A stretch of DNA of 64,000 bases from Bacteroidota bacterium (GCA_023450085.1 JAEXHI010000030.1:1-64000), one strand, 5' to 3'; shown: positions 52,785 through 62,803, counted from the first letter of the stretch. The notes: generated from the letters alone by a model not told the origin. A program made the numbers and translations.

Positions 52785-55700
52785 TTAAAAATCTACTTTA
52801 ATACCTCCTGTTATAGATTTAGTGGATGGATAATTACCTCTATCCCATCCTACCACGGTGGCCGAAGCCCAGGATACTTCAGGATCAAACCCACTGTATT
52901 TGGTTAAAGTGAGGTAGTTTTGGGCGCTTATAAAAACTCTTACCCTTGAAATACCCAGTTTGCCTAAAAGTGTGGCAGGAAGGCTATATCCTAAGGTCAC
53001 ATCACGCAGCCTGAGGTATGATCCATTTTCAACCCATAATGAGTTTGCATAGTCACGTATTCCGCCGCCACTATTTTCACTCGGTTTATCAAATCTATTA
53101 CCCTGTCTAGGTCCCCTCCATCGGTTATCAAAACCTTCTTGGGTTGGTGCCCATTTTCCAGTGAGTGAAATGTTATATTTCCTAAACTCATTTACAATAT
53201 CATTGCCATAGCTACCAACGATCATAAAGGAGAAATCAAAATTTTTGTAAGTAAATCTGTTATTAAAACCAAAGGTGAACTTAGGTTCCAAATGGCTTAA
53301 TACAGTACGGTCTTCGCTATCATTTACCTTACCCTTTCCATCCCAGTTTTTAAACCTATAATCACCTGGATTTTTAGAGGGCTCTCCATTATCAATAGCT
53401 TCCTGCTTGGTCTGGTAAACCCCTTCTACTGTAAATCCGTACAACTGCATCATCGACTGGCCAACAATGGTAGGGAACCAGTTGCCTCCAGCATTAATTT
53501 CTTTAAAAACAACAGGGTTGCCATAGGCATCTTTGCCCATATCAAGCACCTTAGTTCGGTTAAAATTAATGTTGAACGATGTATTCCATTTCAGTTGTTC
53601 GGCTATTTTAGGCTGGGCTGATATCTGAAACTCAAAACCTCTGTTCTGTACCACACCTATATTTTGTAGCACACTGGAGAAACCGCCGGAATTTGGCAAA
53701 TCCACTCTTAACAATAGGTCTTTTGTGCGTTTGTTGTAATAATCGGCCACAATTTGCACCTTATTTTTAAACAAGCCTACATCCACCCCTATATCAAACT
53801 GCCTAGTTGTTTCCCATTTTAGGTTAGGATTTGGAAGGGCAGAAAGTACAAAACCAGAATTTATTTGATTACCCAGTATCACATCAGTACCTGAAACATT
53901 GGCAAGTGTTTGATAGTTATTAATGGCCTGATTACCTGATAAACCATACGAAGTCCTTATTTTTAAATTGGATAGGGTATGATTATCCTTTAAAAAATCC
54001 TCTTGTGATACTGCCCAAGCTAAAGCACCTGATGGGAAAAAAGCATATTTATTATTTGCTCCAAAACGCGATGACCCATCCCTCCTTGCTGCAACTGTTA
54101 TAAAATACTTGTTGTCATAAGCATAATTAGCTCTAGCAATAAATGATAATAACTTATTATCTGCATAGCTTGTTGACGGTAATGCTTTGGTTACTGCAGA
54201 TTGGAGATTAAAAGTTTCATAAGTGTCGTTAGCAAAACCGACTGCAAAACCACTGTTTAACTCATCAAAATTGTTTCTTTGATAGGTCAAGCCTAATATC
54301 GCATCTAATTTATGCTTGCCACCAAACTGTTTTTGATATTCTAAGATATTTTCGTTAACAAAAGTCGTTGAATTTCGGTAAGTCCTACCTCCCACACCGA
54401 ATACAGGTTTCCCATCAACAATGCGCTGACCGAGACTAATATTACCAGGATAATAGGTGTCAAATTTATCATAACTCTGATCCAAACCCGCACTCAGTTT
54501 CAACTTCAAGCCATCAATGATTTGGTAAGCCAGCGCCACATTTCCTATCAAACGTAATTTAACATTTTTATCTTTCCAATTTTCTGAAAGCCCTACAGGA
54601 TTTGTTTCACCCCACGACACTCCTGTAAACTTGGTATAGTTACCGTTGGCATCACGTACCTGCATGGTAGGCGGCATCACCATTGATGACCATGGTATCC
54701 CACCGCCACCATCTGCACTTTGGTACTGAGCCCTATTATAGATCGAATTTTGGATTGAAAAGTTTGTAGAAAAATTCAGCTTTTCAAGCAATTTATGTTC
54801 AATATTGGCTCGTAACGACATGCGCTGAAAACCAGAGTTACGGATCACACCATCCTGATCAAAAAAACCGAAAGATGTGTAGTACTTAGTATCCTGATTA
54901 CCGCCACTTATATTCAAATTATGGTCTTGTTGGGAAGCGGTTCGATATACGAGGTCCTGCCAATCGGTACCTTTGCCTAGGGAACTGATTTGTGCAGCAG
55001 TCCAAGGAAGCGGTTTACCATCATTAGTAGCAACTTCATTTTGTAGCGTAGCAAAGTCACTCGCATTAATCACATCAATTTTTTTTCGCAGGGTTTGAGC
55101 ACCAAAATAATTGTTATAGCTAACCTTTGGTTTTCCCGAAAGGCCTTTTTTGGTAGTGATCATGATTACACCATTTGCCCCTCTTGAACCATATATAGCC
55201 GTGGAAGAAGCATCTTTAAGTACCGAAATACTTTCGACATCATCAGGGTTGATCTGTGCAGAAAGACCATCAAGCATCAAACCATCTACCACATAAAGAG
55301 GCTCATTGTTTGCCACCAAGGAGTTTGTTCCCCTTATCTGTATTTTCATTGCTTCACCAGGCTGGCCAGAGGCTTGATTTACACGCACACCTGCAGCTTG
55401 TCCCTGTAGTGCTTGAGCAATGTTTGAAACCCCTTTAACCTGGGTGACCTGCTCAGAAGATATGGTTGAGACGGAACCTGTAAGATCTGATTTTTTAACC
55501 GTCCCATAACCAATTACCACCACTTCATTCATGGTGGAAACATCCATTTGCATGATTACTTTAACAGGGGATCCAGTATATACCACTTCTTGTGTTTGGT
55601 AGCCTATCAATGAAAATACCACTACAATATTTTCCTGCTTGGGCTTATTCATCTTAAATGCGCCTTTCAAATCCGTAGAAGTACCTTCCTTGGTCCCCTT

Positions 55701-55976
55701 AATTTTTACATTGACTCCCGATAAAGCCACTCCAGACGCATCGGTCACGCTACCTGTAATTATATCCTGAAAATTATTATGGGTAATTTTTGAAGTTGTT
55801 ACTTCATTGGGTTTTGTATAGTTGGTGTTAGAAAATGCCTTAACAGAAATTTGGCAAAACACAAAAAATAAAAACAAGATATTGCACTTCGCAATTTGCT
55901 CGTATCCTATTATTGTTCGGCAACCTTGTATATAAGGCACGCCAAAAACACGTTTGAATAACGTTATTGAATTCAT
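52785..55976 (-). CDS. SusC/RagA-family TonB-linked outer-membrane receptor
   Basis: This 1063-residue receptor has an N-terminal hydrophobic segment, then a carboxypeptidase-like regulatory domain (ITGSVTDASGVALSGVNVKIKG). The TonB-box region NEVVVIGYGTVKKSDLTGSV is typical of SusC, and the plug has PDDVESISVLKDASSTAIYG and SRGANGVIMITTKKG. The barrel follows to ITGGIKVDF with terminal Phe. It imports the ligand captured by the SusD partner. The start is taken as the first ATG; no alternative Met lies close. The ROK regulator gene is 334 bases upstream. Confidence 0.92.
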   Translation of the reverse strand: MNSITLFKRVFGVPYIQGCRTIIGYEQIAKCNILFLFFVFCQISVKAFSNTNYTKPNEVTTSKITHNNFQDIITGSVTDASGVALSGVNVKIKGTKEGTSTDLKGAFKMNKPKQENIVVVFSLIGYQTQEVVYTGSPVKVIMQMDVSTMNEVVVIGYGTVKKSDLTGSVSTISSEQVTQVKGVSNIAQALQGQAAGVRVNQASGQPGEAMKIQIRGTNSLVANNEPLYVVDGLMLDGLSAQINPDDVESISVLKDASSTAIYGSRGANGVIMITTKKGLSGKPKVSYNNYFGAQTLRKKIDVINASDFATLQNEVATNDGKPLPWTAAQISSLGKGTDWQDLVYRTASQQDHNLNISGGNQDTKYYTSFGFFDQDGVIRNSGFQRMSLRANIEHKLLEKLNFSTNFSIQNSIYNRAQYQSADGGGGIPWSSMVMPPTMQVRDANGNYTKFTGVSWGETNPVGLSENWKDKNVKLRLIGNVALAYQIIDGLKLKLSAGLDQSYDKFDTYYPGNISLGQRIVDGKPVFGVGGRTYRNSTTFVNENILEYQKQFGGKHKLDAILGLTYQRNNFDELNSGFAVGFANDTYETFNLQSAVTKALPSTSYADNKLLSFIARANYAYDNKYFITVAARRDGSSRFGANNKYAFFPSGALAWAVSQEDFLKDNHTLSNLKIRTSYGLSGNQAINNYQTLANVSGTDVILGNQINSGFVLSALPNPNLKWETTRQFDIGVDVGLFKNKVQIVADYYNKRTKDLLLRVDLPNSGGFSSVLQNIGVVQNRGFEFQISAQPKIAEQLKWNTSFNINFNRTKVLDMGKDAYGNPVVFKEINAGGNWFPTIVGQSMMQLYGFTVEGVYQTKQEAIDNGEPSKNPGDYRFKNWDGKGKVNDSEDRTVLSHLEPKFTFGFNNRFTYKNFDFSFMIVGSYGNDIVNEFRKYNISLTGKWAPTQEGFDNRWRGPRQGNRFDKPSENSGGGIRDYANSLWVENGSYLRLRDVTLGYSLPATLLGKLGISRVRVFISAQNYLTLTKYSGFDPEVSWASATVVGWDRGNYPSTKSITGGIKVDF

Positions 55977-56310
55977 AAATAGCTGATTAGATTATTATTA
56001 AATAATAGTTTGCATTATTTAGTCCAGTAGAACTAAACAGAAAAAAGTACTGCCCTTGCACTACAATTTTCCTAGACTTAGTGACTTTAAATATTCTTTT
56101 TTTTCATAGGCGGTCAGATTTGGTTTCTATCTTATCATTAATTAAAGCGATTTTATATAGCAATGCCGCATCTACTAACCCAAAAAGGGATAATAAATTA
56201 AACTGCAGCACATTGCATCAAATTTTCAGGTTAAAAATTTAATTTAAATGCTTACGCTAATAAAGGATCTATCTACTCGGTTATCTTTATTGGGAGGTAA
56301 TAAAGAGGTG
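55977..56310. other. Non-coding region between SusC and the ROK regulator
   Basis: These 334 AT-rich bases should hold the promoter of the SusC/SusD transcript and the 3' end of the ROK gene. A weak AATAAAGGAT/ATCTTTATT inverted pair near 56260-56290 may end the ROK transcript. I see no exact promoter consensus. Confidence 0.5.
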
Positions 56311-57513
56311 TTATATTTGTTTTCCGTAAAAGGAACTTCGTTCAATCACTAAGCTAGCTGAGGCCAACAATTCTGCCTTTGCCCCAAGCTTCGATACTTC
56401 TATTTTAGTGCTATCCCCAATTCTGGGAATGCAAAATTCATTAATGGCTTGTTGTATACTTGGCAACAAGACTTTGCCTGCTTGTGCTCCTCTTCCACTT
56501 AGCACCAATAGCTCAGGATTGAGGATGTGTATTAAAGTGGCTACTCCTTTTCCAATTTGAAAAGCAGCTTTGGACAAAACGGATACAGCAAGCGGATCGT
56601 TAATTTTTATGGCATCCAAAAAAAGATCCAAATCGGATTTATCATTGTTTTGAAACCATTCTTCTAATATCGATTTTTGACCGTTGGCAATGGCTTTTTT
56701 TACATTTTTGATCATCACCAACAAAGAGGTATCTACTTCCAAACATCCTGTTTTACCGCATGAGCATAAATCATTATTGACCGAAAGCGGAATATGGCTA
56801 AACTCTCCAGCGTAGCCATTATTGCCACGGTAAAGCTTACCATTGATAATCATCCCTAAACCCGTTCCCCAACCAACATTAACCACCATTACGTTTTGCT
56901 TACCAATGGCTTTTCCGAATTTAAGTTCGGCCAATGCAATTAAACTAGAATCATTGTCGATAAAAACGGGCAGCCCTAATATTTTACCAAGATGAGCGCT
57001 CAAACTAGCACCATTTGCAACCGTTAAAAAAGTGTGGTTAAGGCCCTCATCTGTATTTACGAATCCAGGCATCCCTATACCAACTCCTATAATATCATGT
57101 AATGGAATATTGGTTTTTTTAATGCTGTCTGTTATATAGCTGATCAGTTGGGTAATTGCATCTTCCGATTTTTTCAAATCCAACTCTAGGTGGTTGGCTT
57201 CTAATATTTGCTTACCTGCCAAATTATAAATAGCTATTCTACTTGTTAATTGGTCCATGGCAACGGCAATGATATACTTTCCCAAATCTGGATTGATGAG
57301 ATAAGTTGAAGGCCTACGACCTCCCGTTGAGGGCGCTAGACCCTGTTCAACCACAAGACTGCATTGAATTAAATTGGCAACCATGTTGGTTACCAAGGGC
57401 AAACTTTTACCTATGAGCTTACTCAACTCTGTTAGCGACAAGGTATTATTATAAAACAATTGTTTTACAATATCGGTGGCTAACTGCTGGTTTTTCTTGG
57501 AGGTAAAAGTCAT
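56311..57513 (-). CDS. ROK family transcriptional regulator
   Basis: This 400-residue protein has a winged helix-turn-helix at about residues 20-70 (LSLTELSKLIGKSLPLVTNMVANLI, and GGRRPSTYLIN at the wing). The ROK sugar-kinase-like domain has the hallmark GEFSHIPLSVNNDLCSCGKTGCLE, a Cys-Gly-rich zinc-binding motif with the conserved EF/EH region. Such regulators (NagC, XylR, Mlc types) sense a sugar or sugar phosphate. Its position above the SusC/SusD genes suggests it controls them. Some ROK proteins are kinases instead; the helix-turn-helix favours a regulator. Confidence 0.88.
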   Translation of the reverse strand: MTFTSKKNQQLATDIVKQLFYNNTLSLTELSKLIGKSLPLVTNMVANLIQCSLVVEQGLAPSTGGRRPSTYLINPDLGKYIIAVAMDQLTSRIAIYNLAGKQILEANHLELDLKKSEDAITQLISYITDSIKKTNIPLHDIIGVGIGMPGFVNTDEGLNHTFLTVANGASLSAHLGKILGLPVFIDNDSSLIALAELKFGKAIGKQNVMVVNVGWGTGLGMIINGKLYRGNNGYAGEFSHIPLSVNNDLCSCGKTGCLEVDTSLLVMIKNVKKAIANGQKSILEEWFQNNDKSDLDLFLDAIKINDPLAVSVLSKAAFQIGKGVATLIHILNPELLVLSGRGAQAGKVLLPSIQQAINEFCIPRIGDSTKIEVSKLGAKAELLASASLVIERSSFYGKQI

Positions 57514-57556
57514 TTCGTTGGTAGTTTAACGTAATCTTAATAAAAAAATTTAAAAC

Positions 57557-57595
57557 AATCAAAAACTTTTGAATTTTTTTAAAAAGTTTTTGATT
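57557..57595. promoter_or_regulatory. 14-bp dyad upstream of the ROK gene
   Basis: AATCAAAAACTTTT (57557-57570) and AAAAGTTTTTGATT (57582-57595) are perfect inverses 11 bases apart. They lie about 45 bases before the ROK start codon. It is a candidate operator for autoregulation, though it is also very AT-rich. Confidence 0.5.
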
Positions 57596-57690
57596 TTGAT
57601 TTTTCCTTTAGAAACAATTTTTTAACCGCTACAGCTAAAGAGAGATCAAACAAAAAAGCACCAACCATTATCTGATTGATGCTTTGAAAG

Positions 57691-57762
57691 TAGCCCCGAG
57701 CAGAATCGAACTGCTATCTAAAGTTTAGGAAACTTCTATTCTATCCGTTGAACTACAGGGCC
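57691..57762 (-). tRNA. tRNA-Arg(CCU)
   Basis: Read on the minus strand, GGCCCTG pairs with CGGGGCT in the acceptor stem. D-arm sequence GTTCAACGGATAGAAT, the anticodon arm GAAGT-TTCCTAA-ACTTT and T-arm AGCAG-TTCGATT-CTGCT follow. Loop positions 34-36 read CCU, so it decodes AGG arginine codons. The CCA end is not encoded. The plus-strand gene at 57829 begins 67 bases away. Confidence 0.92.
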
Positions 57763-57828
57763 GATGTTTACAGGCGCAAATATATAAAATTATGTTATTC
57801 CATTTATGCAGATAACGTATATTCGATC

Positions 57829-58107
57829 ATGAGAAAAATATTTGGCGTTCTATTAATTTTACTTGCGATATTTTTAAGTTTTGCGTTATTGCTCGTGATT
57901 ATACAGCTATTTCTAAATAAAGATTCCAGTCTTCCGAGTGATGGCGGAGCACACGCTCTGGGTTATATTTTAGGAAAATTTATTGGAATGGCCATTTTCG
58001 CGCTGTTAAATTTTGCCCTCTATTTTTTTGGTTATAGGTTATTGAAAAAAAACAAAAAGAAGCTTGCACCTATCTCTGACGAACATTTCCCATCACAACT
58101 TAAATAA
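57829..58107 (+). CDS. Small two-helix membrane protein, unknown
   Basis: This 92-residue protein starts at the ATG at 57829. A longer frame from 57748 would cross the tRNA and is rejected. It has two helices (LLILLAIFLSFALLLVIIQLF and GMAIFALLNFALYFFGYRLL) with a Lys-rich end. It is not recognised. It is convergent with the MscS gene at a gap of 7 bases. Confidence 0.6.
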   Translation: MRKIFGVLLILLAIFLSFALLLVIIQLFLNKDSSLPSDGGAHALGYILGKFIGMAIFALLNFALYFFGYRLLKKNKKKLAPISDEHFPSQLK

Positions 58108-58114
58108 CCCCTAC

Positions 58115-59401
58115 TCAATCTATTTGATTTTGTATTTCGATATGTTTAAGGTCTCCCGATCCTTCCATCTCATAAATCTGTAGACCGAAGTAAGGTGCGG
58201 CAGCAATGATATGATCAAAAATATCGGCCATGATATGCTCGTATTCAGCCCAAATAATAGTATTGGCAAACACATAAATCTCAATAGGCAAACCGTGTTG
58301 CGTAGGCGCTAATTGACGTACCATTATGTTCATCCGCTTATTGGTACCTGAGTGGTTAGAAATATAGCTATCAATATATTTGCGGAACAAGCCTGCATTG
58401 GTCAGGTTCCTACCATTGATTAGTAAGCTTTTATCAGCGTTGGTACGCAAATTATGTTTTTCAATATCTTTTTGACGATGTTGGATATAAGAAGTCAACA
58501 ATTGGATTTGCTCAAATTTTGGTAGCTCCTCTTCCTTCAAGAAACGAATACTGGATTGCTTAATGTTGACGGCCCTTTTAATTCTTCGCCCTCCCGATTG
58601 TCGCATGCCACGCCAGTTTTGAAAGGAATCGGAAATGAGCGAATAAGTAGGAATGGTAGTAATGGTTTTATCAAAGTTCTGCACTTTTACCGTAGTGAGG
58701 TTGATCTCCAATATATCGCCATCGGCGCCATACTTTGGCATGGTAATCCAATCGCCAATGCGGACAATATCATTAGTGGTTACCTGTATGCTTGCCACAA
58801 ATCCCATAATGGTATCTTTAAACATTAACAACAACACCGCAGAGATGGCGCCCATTGCCGTAAAAAATGCCACAGGTGATTTGCCTGTTAAATTAGAGAA
58901 AAGTACTACAGTGCCCACCAAATACAGCAAAATACGAATCACCTGCAGATAGCTGTCTATCGGTTTCCCCTTAAAGCCTGGCTTTTCCTTAAGCAAGTCT
59001 CCACCAGTTTTGATAAATGCCATGAGCACCCATACGATTACAAGGACTAGATAAATATCACATAAACCTAATATTAACTTGTTGAGTTGTGGATAATCAT
59101 GAAAAACTACAGGAATAGCTACATAAATGGCAAGCAACGGCGCAATTAAGGAAAGATAGTGTGGTACTTTATTTTCCAGCAGGAACATAAAGAATGGGAT
59201 ATCCGTTTTGCGGATGGTTTGGATTACGATGAGACGCAGGATACGCCTTACCACATAATAAATCCCATAAGTAATGCCTAAAGCTACTAACAGCAAAACC
59301 AAAGTGTTTACAATGGCTGCCGCATTAGGCGATAAGCCTATCCTTTCAAAAAAAGATAGGCTTAAACGACTGAAATCTCGCAAGTGATTGTTTAATTCCA
59401 T
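58115..59401 (-). CDS. MscS-type mechanosensitive ion channel
   Basis: This 428-residue inner-membrane protein has four to five helices in the first 190 residues and the pore-lining helix region FTAMGAISAVLLLMFKDTIMGFVAS. A beta domain follows with NDIVRIGDWITMPKYGADGDILEINL and TIPTYSLISDSFQNWRGM. It resembles the YbdG/MscM-like long branch, with an extra cytoplasmic insertion around KRAVNIKQSSIRFLKEEELP. It releases solutes under osmotic downshock. It stands 30 bases from metG on the same strand. Confidence 0.85.
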   Translation of the reverse strand: MELNNHLRDFSRLSLSFFERIGLSPNAAAIVNTLVLLLVALGITYGIYYVVRRILRLIVIQTIRKTDIPFFMFLLENKVPHYLSLIAPLLAIYVAIPVVFHDYPQLNKLILGLCDIYLVLVIVWVLMAFIKTGGDLLKEKPGFKGKPIDSYLQVIRILLYLVGTVVLFSNLTGKSPVAFFTAMGAISAVLLLMFKDTIMGFVASIQVTTNDIVRIGDWITMPKYGADGDILEINLTTVKVQNFDKTITTIPTYSLISDSFQNWRGMRQSGGRRIKRAVNIKQSSIRFLKEEELPKFEQIQLLTSYIQHRQKDIEKHNLRTNADKSLLINGRNLTNAGLFRKYIDSYISNHSGTNKRMNIMVRQLAPTQHGLPIEIYVFANTIIWAEYEHIMADIFDHIIAAAPYFGLQIYEMEGSGDLKHIEIQNQID

Positions 59402-59431
59402 ATCGTCGCAATATAGTGCTTTTACGAATAA

Positions 59432-61540
59432 CTAGCGAACGGTACCGCCGTTATTTACGGTTTGCGTAGGGCTTACAAAGCTCAGTTTGCCATTAGCATC
59501 CTCGGCCATTAAAATCATACCTTGTGATACGATGCCCTTGATTTCTCTTGGCGCCAAGTTAGCCAACAAACTCACTTGTTGTCCAATAATTTCAGTTGGG
59601 TTGTAATGTTCTGCAATGCCCGAAACTACCGTGCGTTGGTCTAAACCAGTATCTAACGTTAGTTTTAACAGCTTCTTGGTTTTCTCGACCTTCTCTGCCG
59701 CTACAATCGTAGCTACACGAATATCCATGGCACCAAACTGCTCAAAGGTTACATTGTCTTTAGCAGGTGCAATCGTAGCATTTGCCGCTTCGTTTTGTGC
59801 CTTACTGTTGTTCAGTTTATCAATTTGCGCTTGTACTTCGGCATCTTCAATTTTGCTGAACAATAAGATAGGCTCATTAAGTTCATGCCCCCTTTTTAGC
59901 AAGCTCACAGAACCTGCATCTTCCCACATATGACCGCCATAGTTCAACATTTTTTGCAGTTTATCTGCGGTAAACGGCAAGAAAGGCTCAATCAGGATTT
60001 CCAAGTTAGCTGCAATTTGCAAAGCAATGTTTAAAATGGTACGTACGCGATCTTCATCTGTTTTAATCAACTTCCAAGGTTCGGTATCTGCCAAGTATTT
60101 ATTACCCAATCGGGCTACGTTCATTACCTCAGACAAAGCCTCTCTGAAGCGGTAATTTTCAATAGAAGCACTGATTTTTGCTGGGTACGCTTTTAATTCT
60201 TCTATCACGGCATGATCAACATCTGTAAGTTCCATACAGGTTGGCACATTACCTCCAAAGTATTTATGGGTAAGTACAGTTACGCGGTTAACAAAGTTGC
60301 CTAAAATAGCCACCAACTCATTGTTATTTCTAGCTTGAAAATCTTTCCAAGTAAAATCATTATCCTTAGTTTCAGGAGCAGTAGCGGTTAACACATAACG
60401 CAAAATGTCTTGCTTATCCTTAAACTCTTCCAAATATTCGTTTAACCAAACGGCCCAGTTTTTAGAAGTCGATATTTTTTGGCCTTCCAAGTTCAAGAAC
60501 TCGTTGGCAGGCACATTATCAGCTAAAATATAATCCCCATGCGCCATTAACATGGCAGGGAAAATGATACAATGGAAAACAATATTATCCTTACCAATGA
60601 AGTGCACCAATTTAGCCTCTTCATCTTTCCAATAGGCTTCGTACTCAAAGTTCTCTACACCATTCTGATGAATATAGTATTCTTCTGCCTTTGGATTCCA
60701 AATGCCCAATTTCGCATAGTTAGCTAGTTCTTTAGTGGCCGAAATGTAACCAATAGGTGCATCGAACCAAACATAAAGCACTTTACCATCAGCTCCCTTT
60801 ACTGGAACCTTAACACCCCAATCTAAATCTCTGGTCATGGCTCTTGGCTGCAAGCCGGCATTTAACCAGCTTTGGCATTGTCCATAAACATTTGGACGCC
60901 ATTCTTTATGACTTTCGATATAAGTTCTTAATCTTTCCTCGTACTTATCCAATGGCAAAAACCAGTTTTTGGTTTCTTTCATTACTGGAGGCTCTCCAGA
61001 TAAAGTTGATTTTGGATTGATCAGATCAGTGGCATTTAAGGTACTGCCACAGCTTTCGCATTGGTCGCCGTAAGCATTTTCGTTACCACATTTAGGACAG
61101 GTACCTGTAATGTATCGATCCGCTAAAAAGGTCTGTGCCTTTTCATCGTAATACTGCTCGGTTACTTCCTCGGTAAACACCCCATCATTGTACAACTTTT
61201 CGAAGAAGTCTTCGGCAGTTTGGTGATGGGTTAATGATGAAGTACGATGATAAATATCGAAGGAAATCCCAAAATCTTTAAAAGAATCACCAATGATTTT
61301 ATGGTATTTATCTACGACCTGCTGTGGGGTAATGCCTTCCTTTTTTGCCTTTAGGGTAATAGGGACGCCATTTTCATCAGATCCGCAAATGAATTTTACA
61401 TCTCTTTTATTAGATCTCAGGTAACGCACATAAGTATCGGCAGGCAAATAAACACCCGCTAAGTGACCAATATGCACCGGACCATTGGTGTAAGGCAAGG
61501 CTGCCGTTACGGTATATCTTTTAAATTTACTGTTATCCAA
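59432..61540 (-). CDS. metG: Methionine-tRNA ligase with C-terminal tRNA-binding domain
   Basis: This 702-residue enzyme has the HIGH motif at residues 23-26 (GPVHIGHLAG), a four-cysteine zinc knuckle CPKCGNENAYGDQCESCGS, the KMSKS-equivalent KISTSKNW, and a C-terminal EMAPII/Trbp111-type domain (FGAMDIRVATIVAAEKV). The start codon is TTG (CAA at 61538-61540 on the plus strand): no in-frame ATG exists between the upstream stop and the HIGH region, so TTG initiation is required. Divergent from the LD-carboxypeptidase gene by 42 bases. Confidence 0.95.
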   Translation of the reverse strand: MDNSKFKRYTVTAALPYTNGPVHIGHLAGVYLPADTYVRYLRSNKRDVKFICGSDENGVPITLKAKKEGITPQQVVDKYHKIIGDSFKDFGISFDIYHRTSSLTHHQTAEDFFEKLYNDGVFTEEVTEQYYDEKAQTFLADRYITGTCPKCGNENAYGDQCESCGSTLNATDLINPKSTLSGEPPVMKETKNWFLPLDKYEERLRTYIESHKEWRPNVYGQCQSWLNAGLQPRAMTRDLDWGVKVPVKGADGKVLYVWFDAPIGYISATKELANYAKLGIWNPKAEEYYIHQNGVENFEYEAYWKDEEAKLVHFIGKDNIVFHCIIFPAMLMAHGDYILADNVPANEFLNLEGQKISTSKNWAVWLNEYLEEFKDKQDILRYVLTATAPETKDNDFTWKDFQARNNNELVAILGNFVNRVTVLTHKYFGGNVPTCMELTDVDHAVIEELKAYPAKISASIENYRFREALSEVMNVARLGNKYLADTEPWKLIKTDEDRVRTILNIALQIAANLEILIEPFLPFTADKLQKMLNYGGHMWEDAGSVSLLKRGHELNEPILLFSKIEDAEVQAQIDKLNNSKAQNEAANATIAPAKDNVTFEQFGAMDIRVATIVAAEKVEKTKKLLKLTLDTGLDQRTVVSGIAEHYNPTEIIGQQVSLLANLAPREIKGIVSQGMILMAEDANGKLSFVSPTQTVNNGGTVR

Positions 61541-61582
61541 AACTATTTATTTATTTATCTTGGCAAAGATATTGTTTTCAAA

Positions 61583-62482
61583 ATGATTAAGCAGCCACCG
61601 TATTTAAAAAAAGGAGATAAAATAGCAATCGTTTGTCCTGCAAAGAAGCTTCCAAAGCCTATTGACAAGGGGATTGAAATTTTGCAAAGCTGGGGACTAG
61701 AAGTAGTGCTTGGTAAAACCGTTACCGCTTCACACCATCAGTTTTCGGGAACCGACGAACTGAGGGCACAAGACTTGCAACAGTTTTTAGACGATCCATC
61801 CATCAAAGCCATTATTGCTGCTCGTGGTGGCTATGGGACCATTCGCATTATTGATGAACTGGATTTTACGGCTTTCAGCGAAAGTCCGAAATGGCTAGTG
61901 GGCTTCAGTGACATCACCATTTTACTTTCTCATGCTTTAGCAAAGCTGAATACACAAAGTATACACGGGCAAATGCCTTACACCTTTGAAGATAGTACGC
62001 CTGAAGCCTTAGAAAGCCTTAGAAGAGCTTTATTTGGAGAAAACGACACCTATACTTACCAAAGCGAAATAAAGGGCAGAGACGGCCAGATTGAGGGCAA
62101 ATTGATTGGGGGAAACCTCACGCTGCTCCTTGCCGTTGAAGGCTCGGTATCAGAAATGGATTATGAGGGCAAAATATTGTTTATTGAAGATGTGGGTGAA
62201 CACGAGTTCTCGATAGACCGAATGATGCGCACCTTAAAAAGAAAAGGGAAACTTGCCAAATTAAAAGGACTTGTTGTAGGGGCTTTTAATGAAATTGACG
62301 AGGAAAGTATTTTCTTTGGTCAAACACCAGAAGAAGTGATTTGGGACTTGGTAAAAGAATACGATTATCCTGTTTGCTTTAACTTTCCATCAGGCCACAT
62401 TGCCGACAATAGGGCTATGGTACTGGGCAAAACTGTATCTTTAACCGTTACAAATACTAACGTAGAATTAAAATATTTGTAA
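61583..62482 (+). CDS. LD-carboxypeptidase, S66 family
   Basis: This 299-residue enzyme, from the ATG at 61583, cleaves the terminal D-Ala from muropeptide tetrapeptides in peptidoglycan recycling. The catalytic triad is visible: Ser109 in VGFSDIT, Glu202 in LFIEDVGEH and His272 in PSGHIADN. The AARGGYG motif is also typical. A longer frame would begin inside the metG coding strand and is rejected. It is followed 27 bases later by a coiled-coil gene. Confidence 0.9.
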   Translation: MIKQPPYLKKGDKIAIVCPAKKLPKPIDKGIEILQSWGLEVVLGKTVTASHHQFSGTDELRAQDLQQFLDDPSIKAIIAARGGYGTIRIIDELDFTAFSESPKWLVGFSDITILLSHALAKLNTQSIHGQMPYTFEDSTPEALESLRRALFGENDTYTYQSEIKGRDGQIEGKLIGGNLTLLLAVEGSVSEMDYEGKILFIEDVGEHEFSIDRMMRTLKRKGKLAKLKGLVVGAFNEIDEESIFFGQTPEEVIWDLVKEYDYPVCFNFPSGHIADNRAMVLGKTVSLTVTNTNVELKYL

Positions 62483-62509
62483 ATTAGTGTAAACTAAATT
62501 CATACTACC

Positions 62510-62797
62510 ATGAATAAAGATATTATAGAAGTAATAGCAGAAATGCTGATTAAGCAAGACGAAACCAATCATCATCTTGTGCAAACCAACCAACAACTTG
62601 TCGAGACCAATAATACCCTCAAAGATTTTATGGAAGTTTCTATACACCAATGGAACGAGCAGCACAAGTTTAACCGAAAATTATTTGACAAAATTTCTGG
62701 CTTCGAAAAGATTATTGTTTTAGAAGATCGAATAAAACATCTGGAGGGTCTTGAAAAACGTATTGAGAAAATAGAAAAAACATTAAAAGCATCTTAA
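62510..62797 (+). CDS. Small coiled-coil protein, unknown
   Basis: This 95-residue protein is rich in Asn, Gln, Lys and Glu, with a Gln-Thr-Asn-rich N-terminal segment (TNHHLVQTNQQLVETNNT) and a heptad-like C-terminal helix (IKHLEGLEKRIEKIEKT). It has no family match by eye. It lies 27 bases after the LD-carboxypeptidase and 6 before DoxX, so it is likely part of one transcript. Confidence 0.6.
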   Translation: MNKDIIEVIAEMLIKQDETNHHLVQTNQQLVETNNTLKDFMEVSIHQWNEQHKFNRKLFDKISGFEKIIVLEDRIKHLEGLEKRIEKIEKTLKAS

Positions 62798-62803
62798 AAA
62801 CAA

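Noticed and set aside
57748..57828. Upstream extension of the small membrane protein
   Set aside because: It would cross the end of the tRNA-Arg gene; the ATG at 57829 gives a clean protein.
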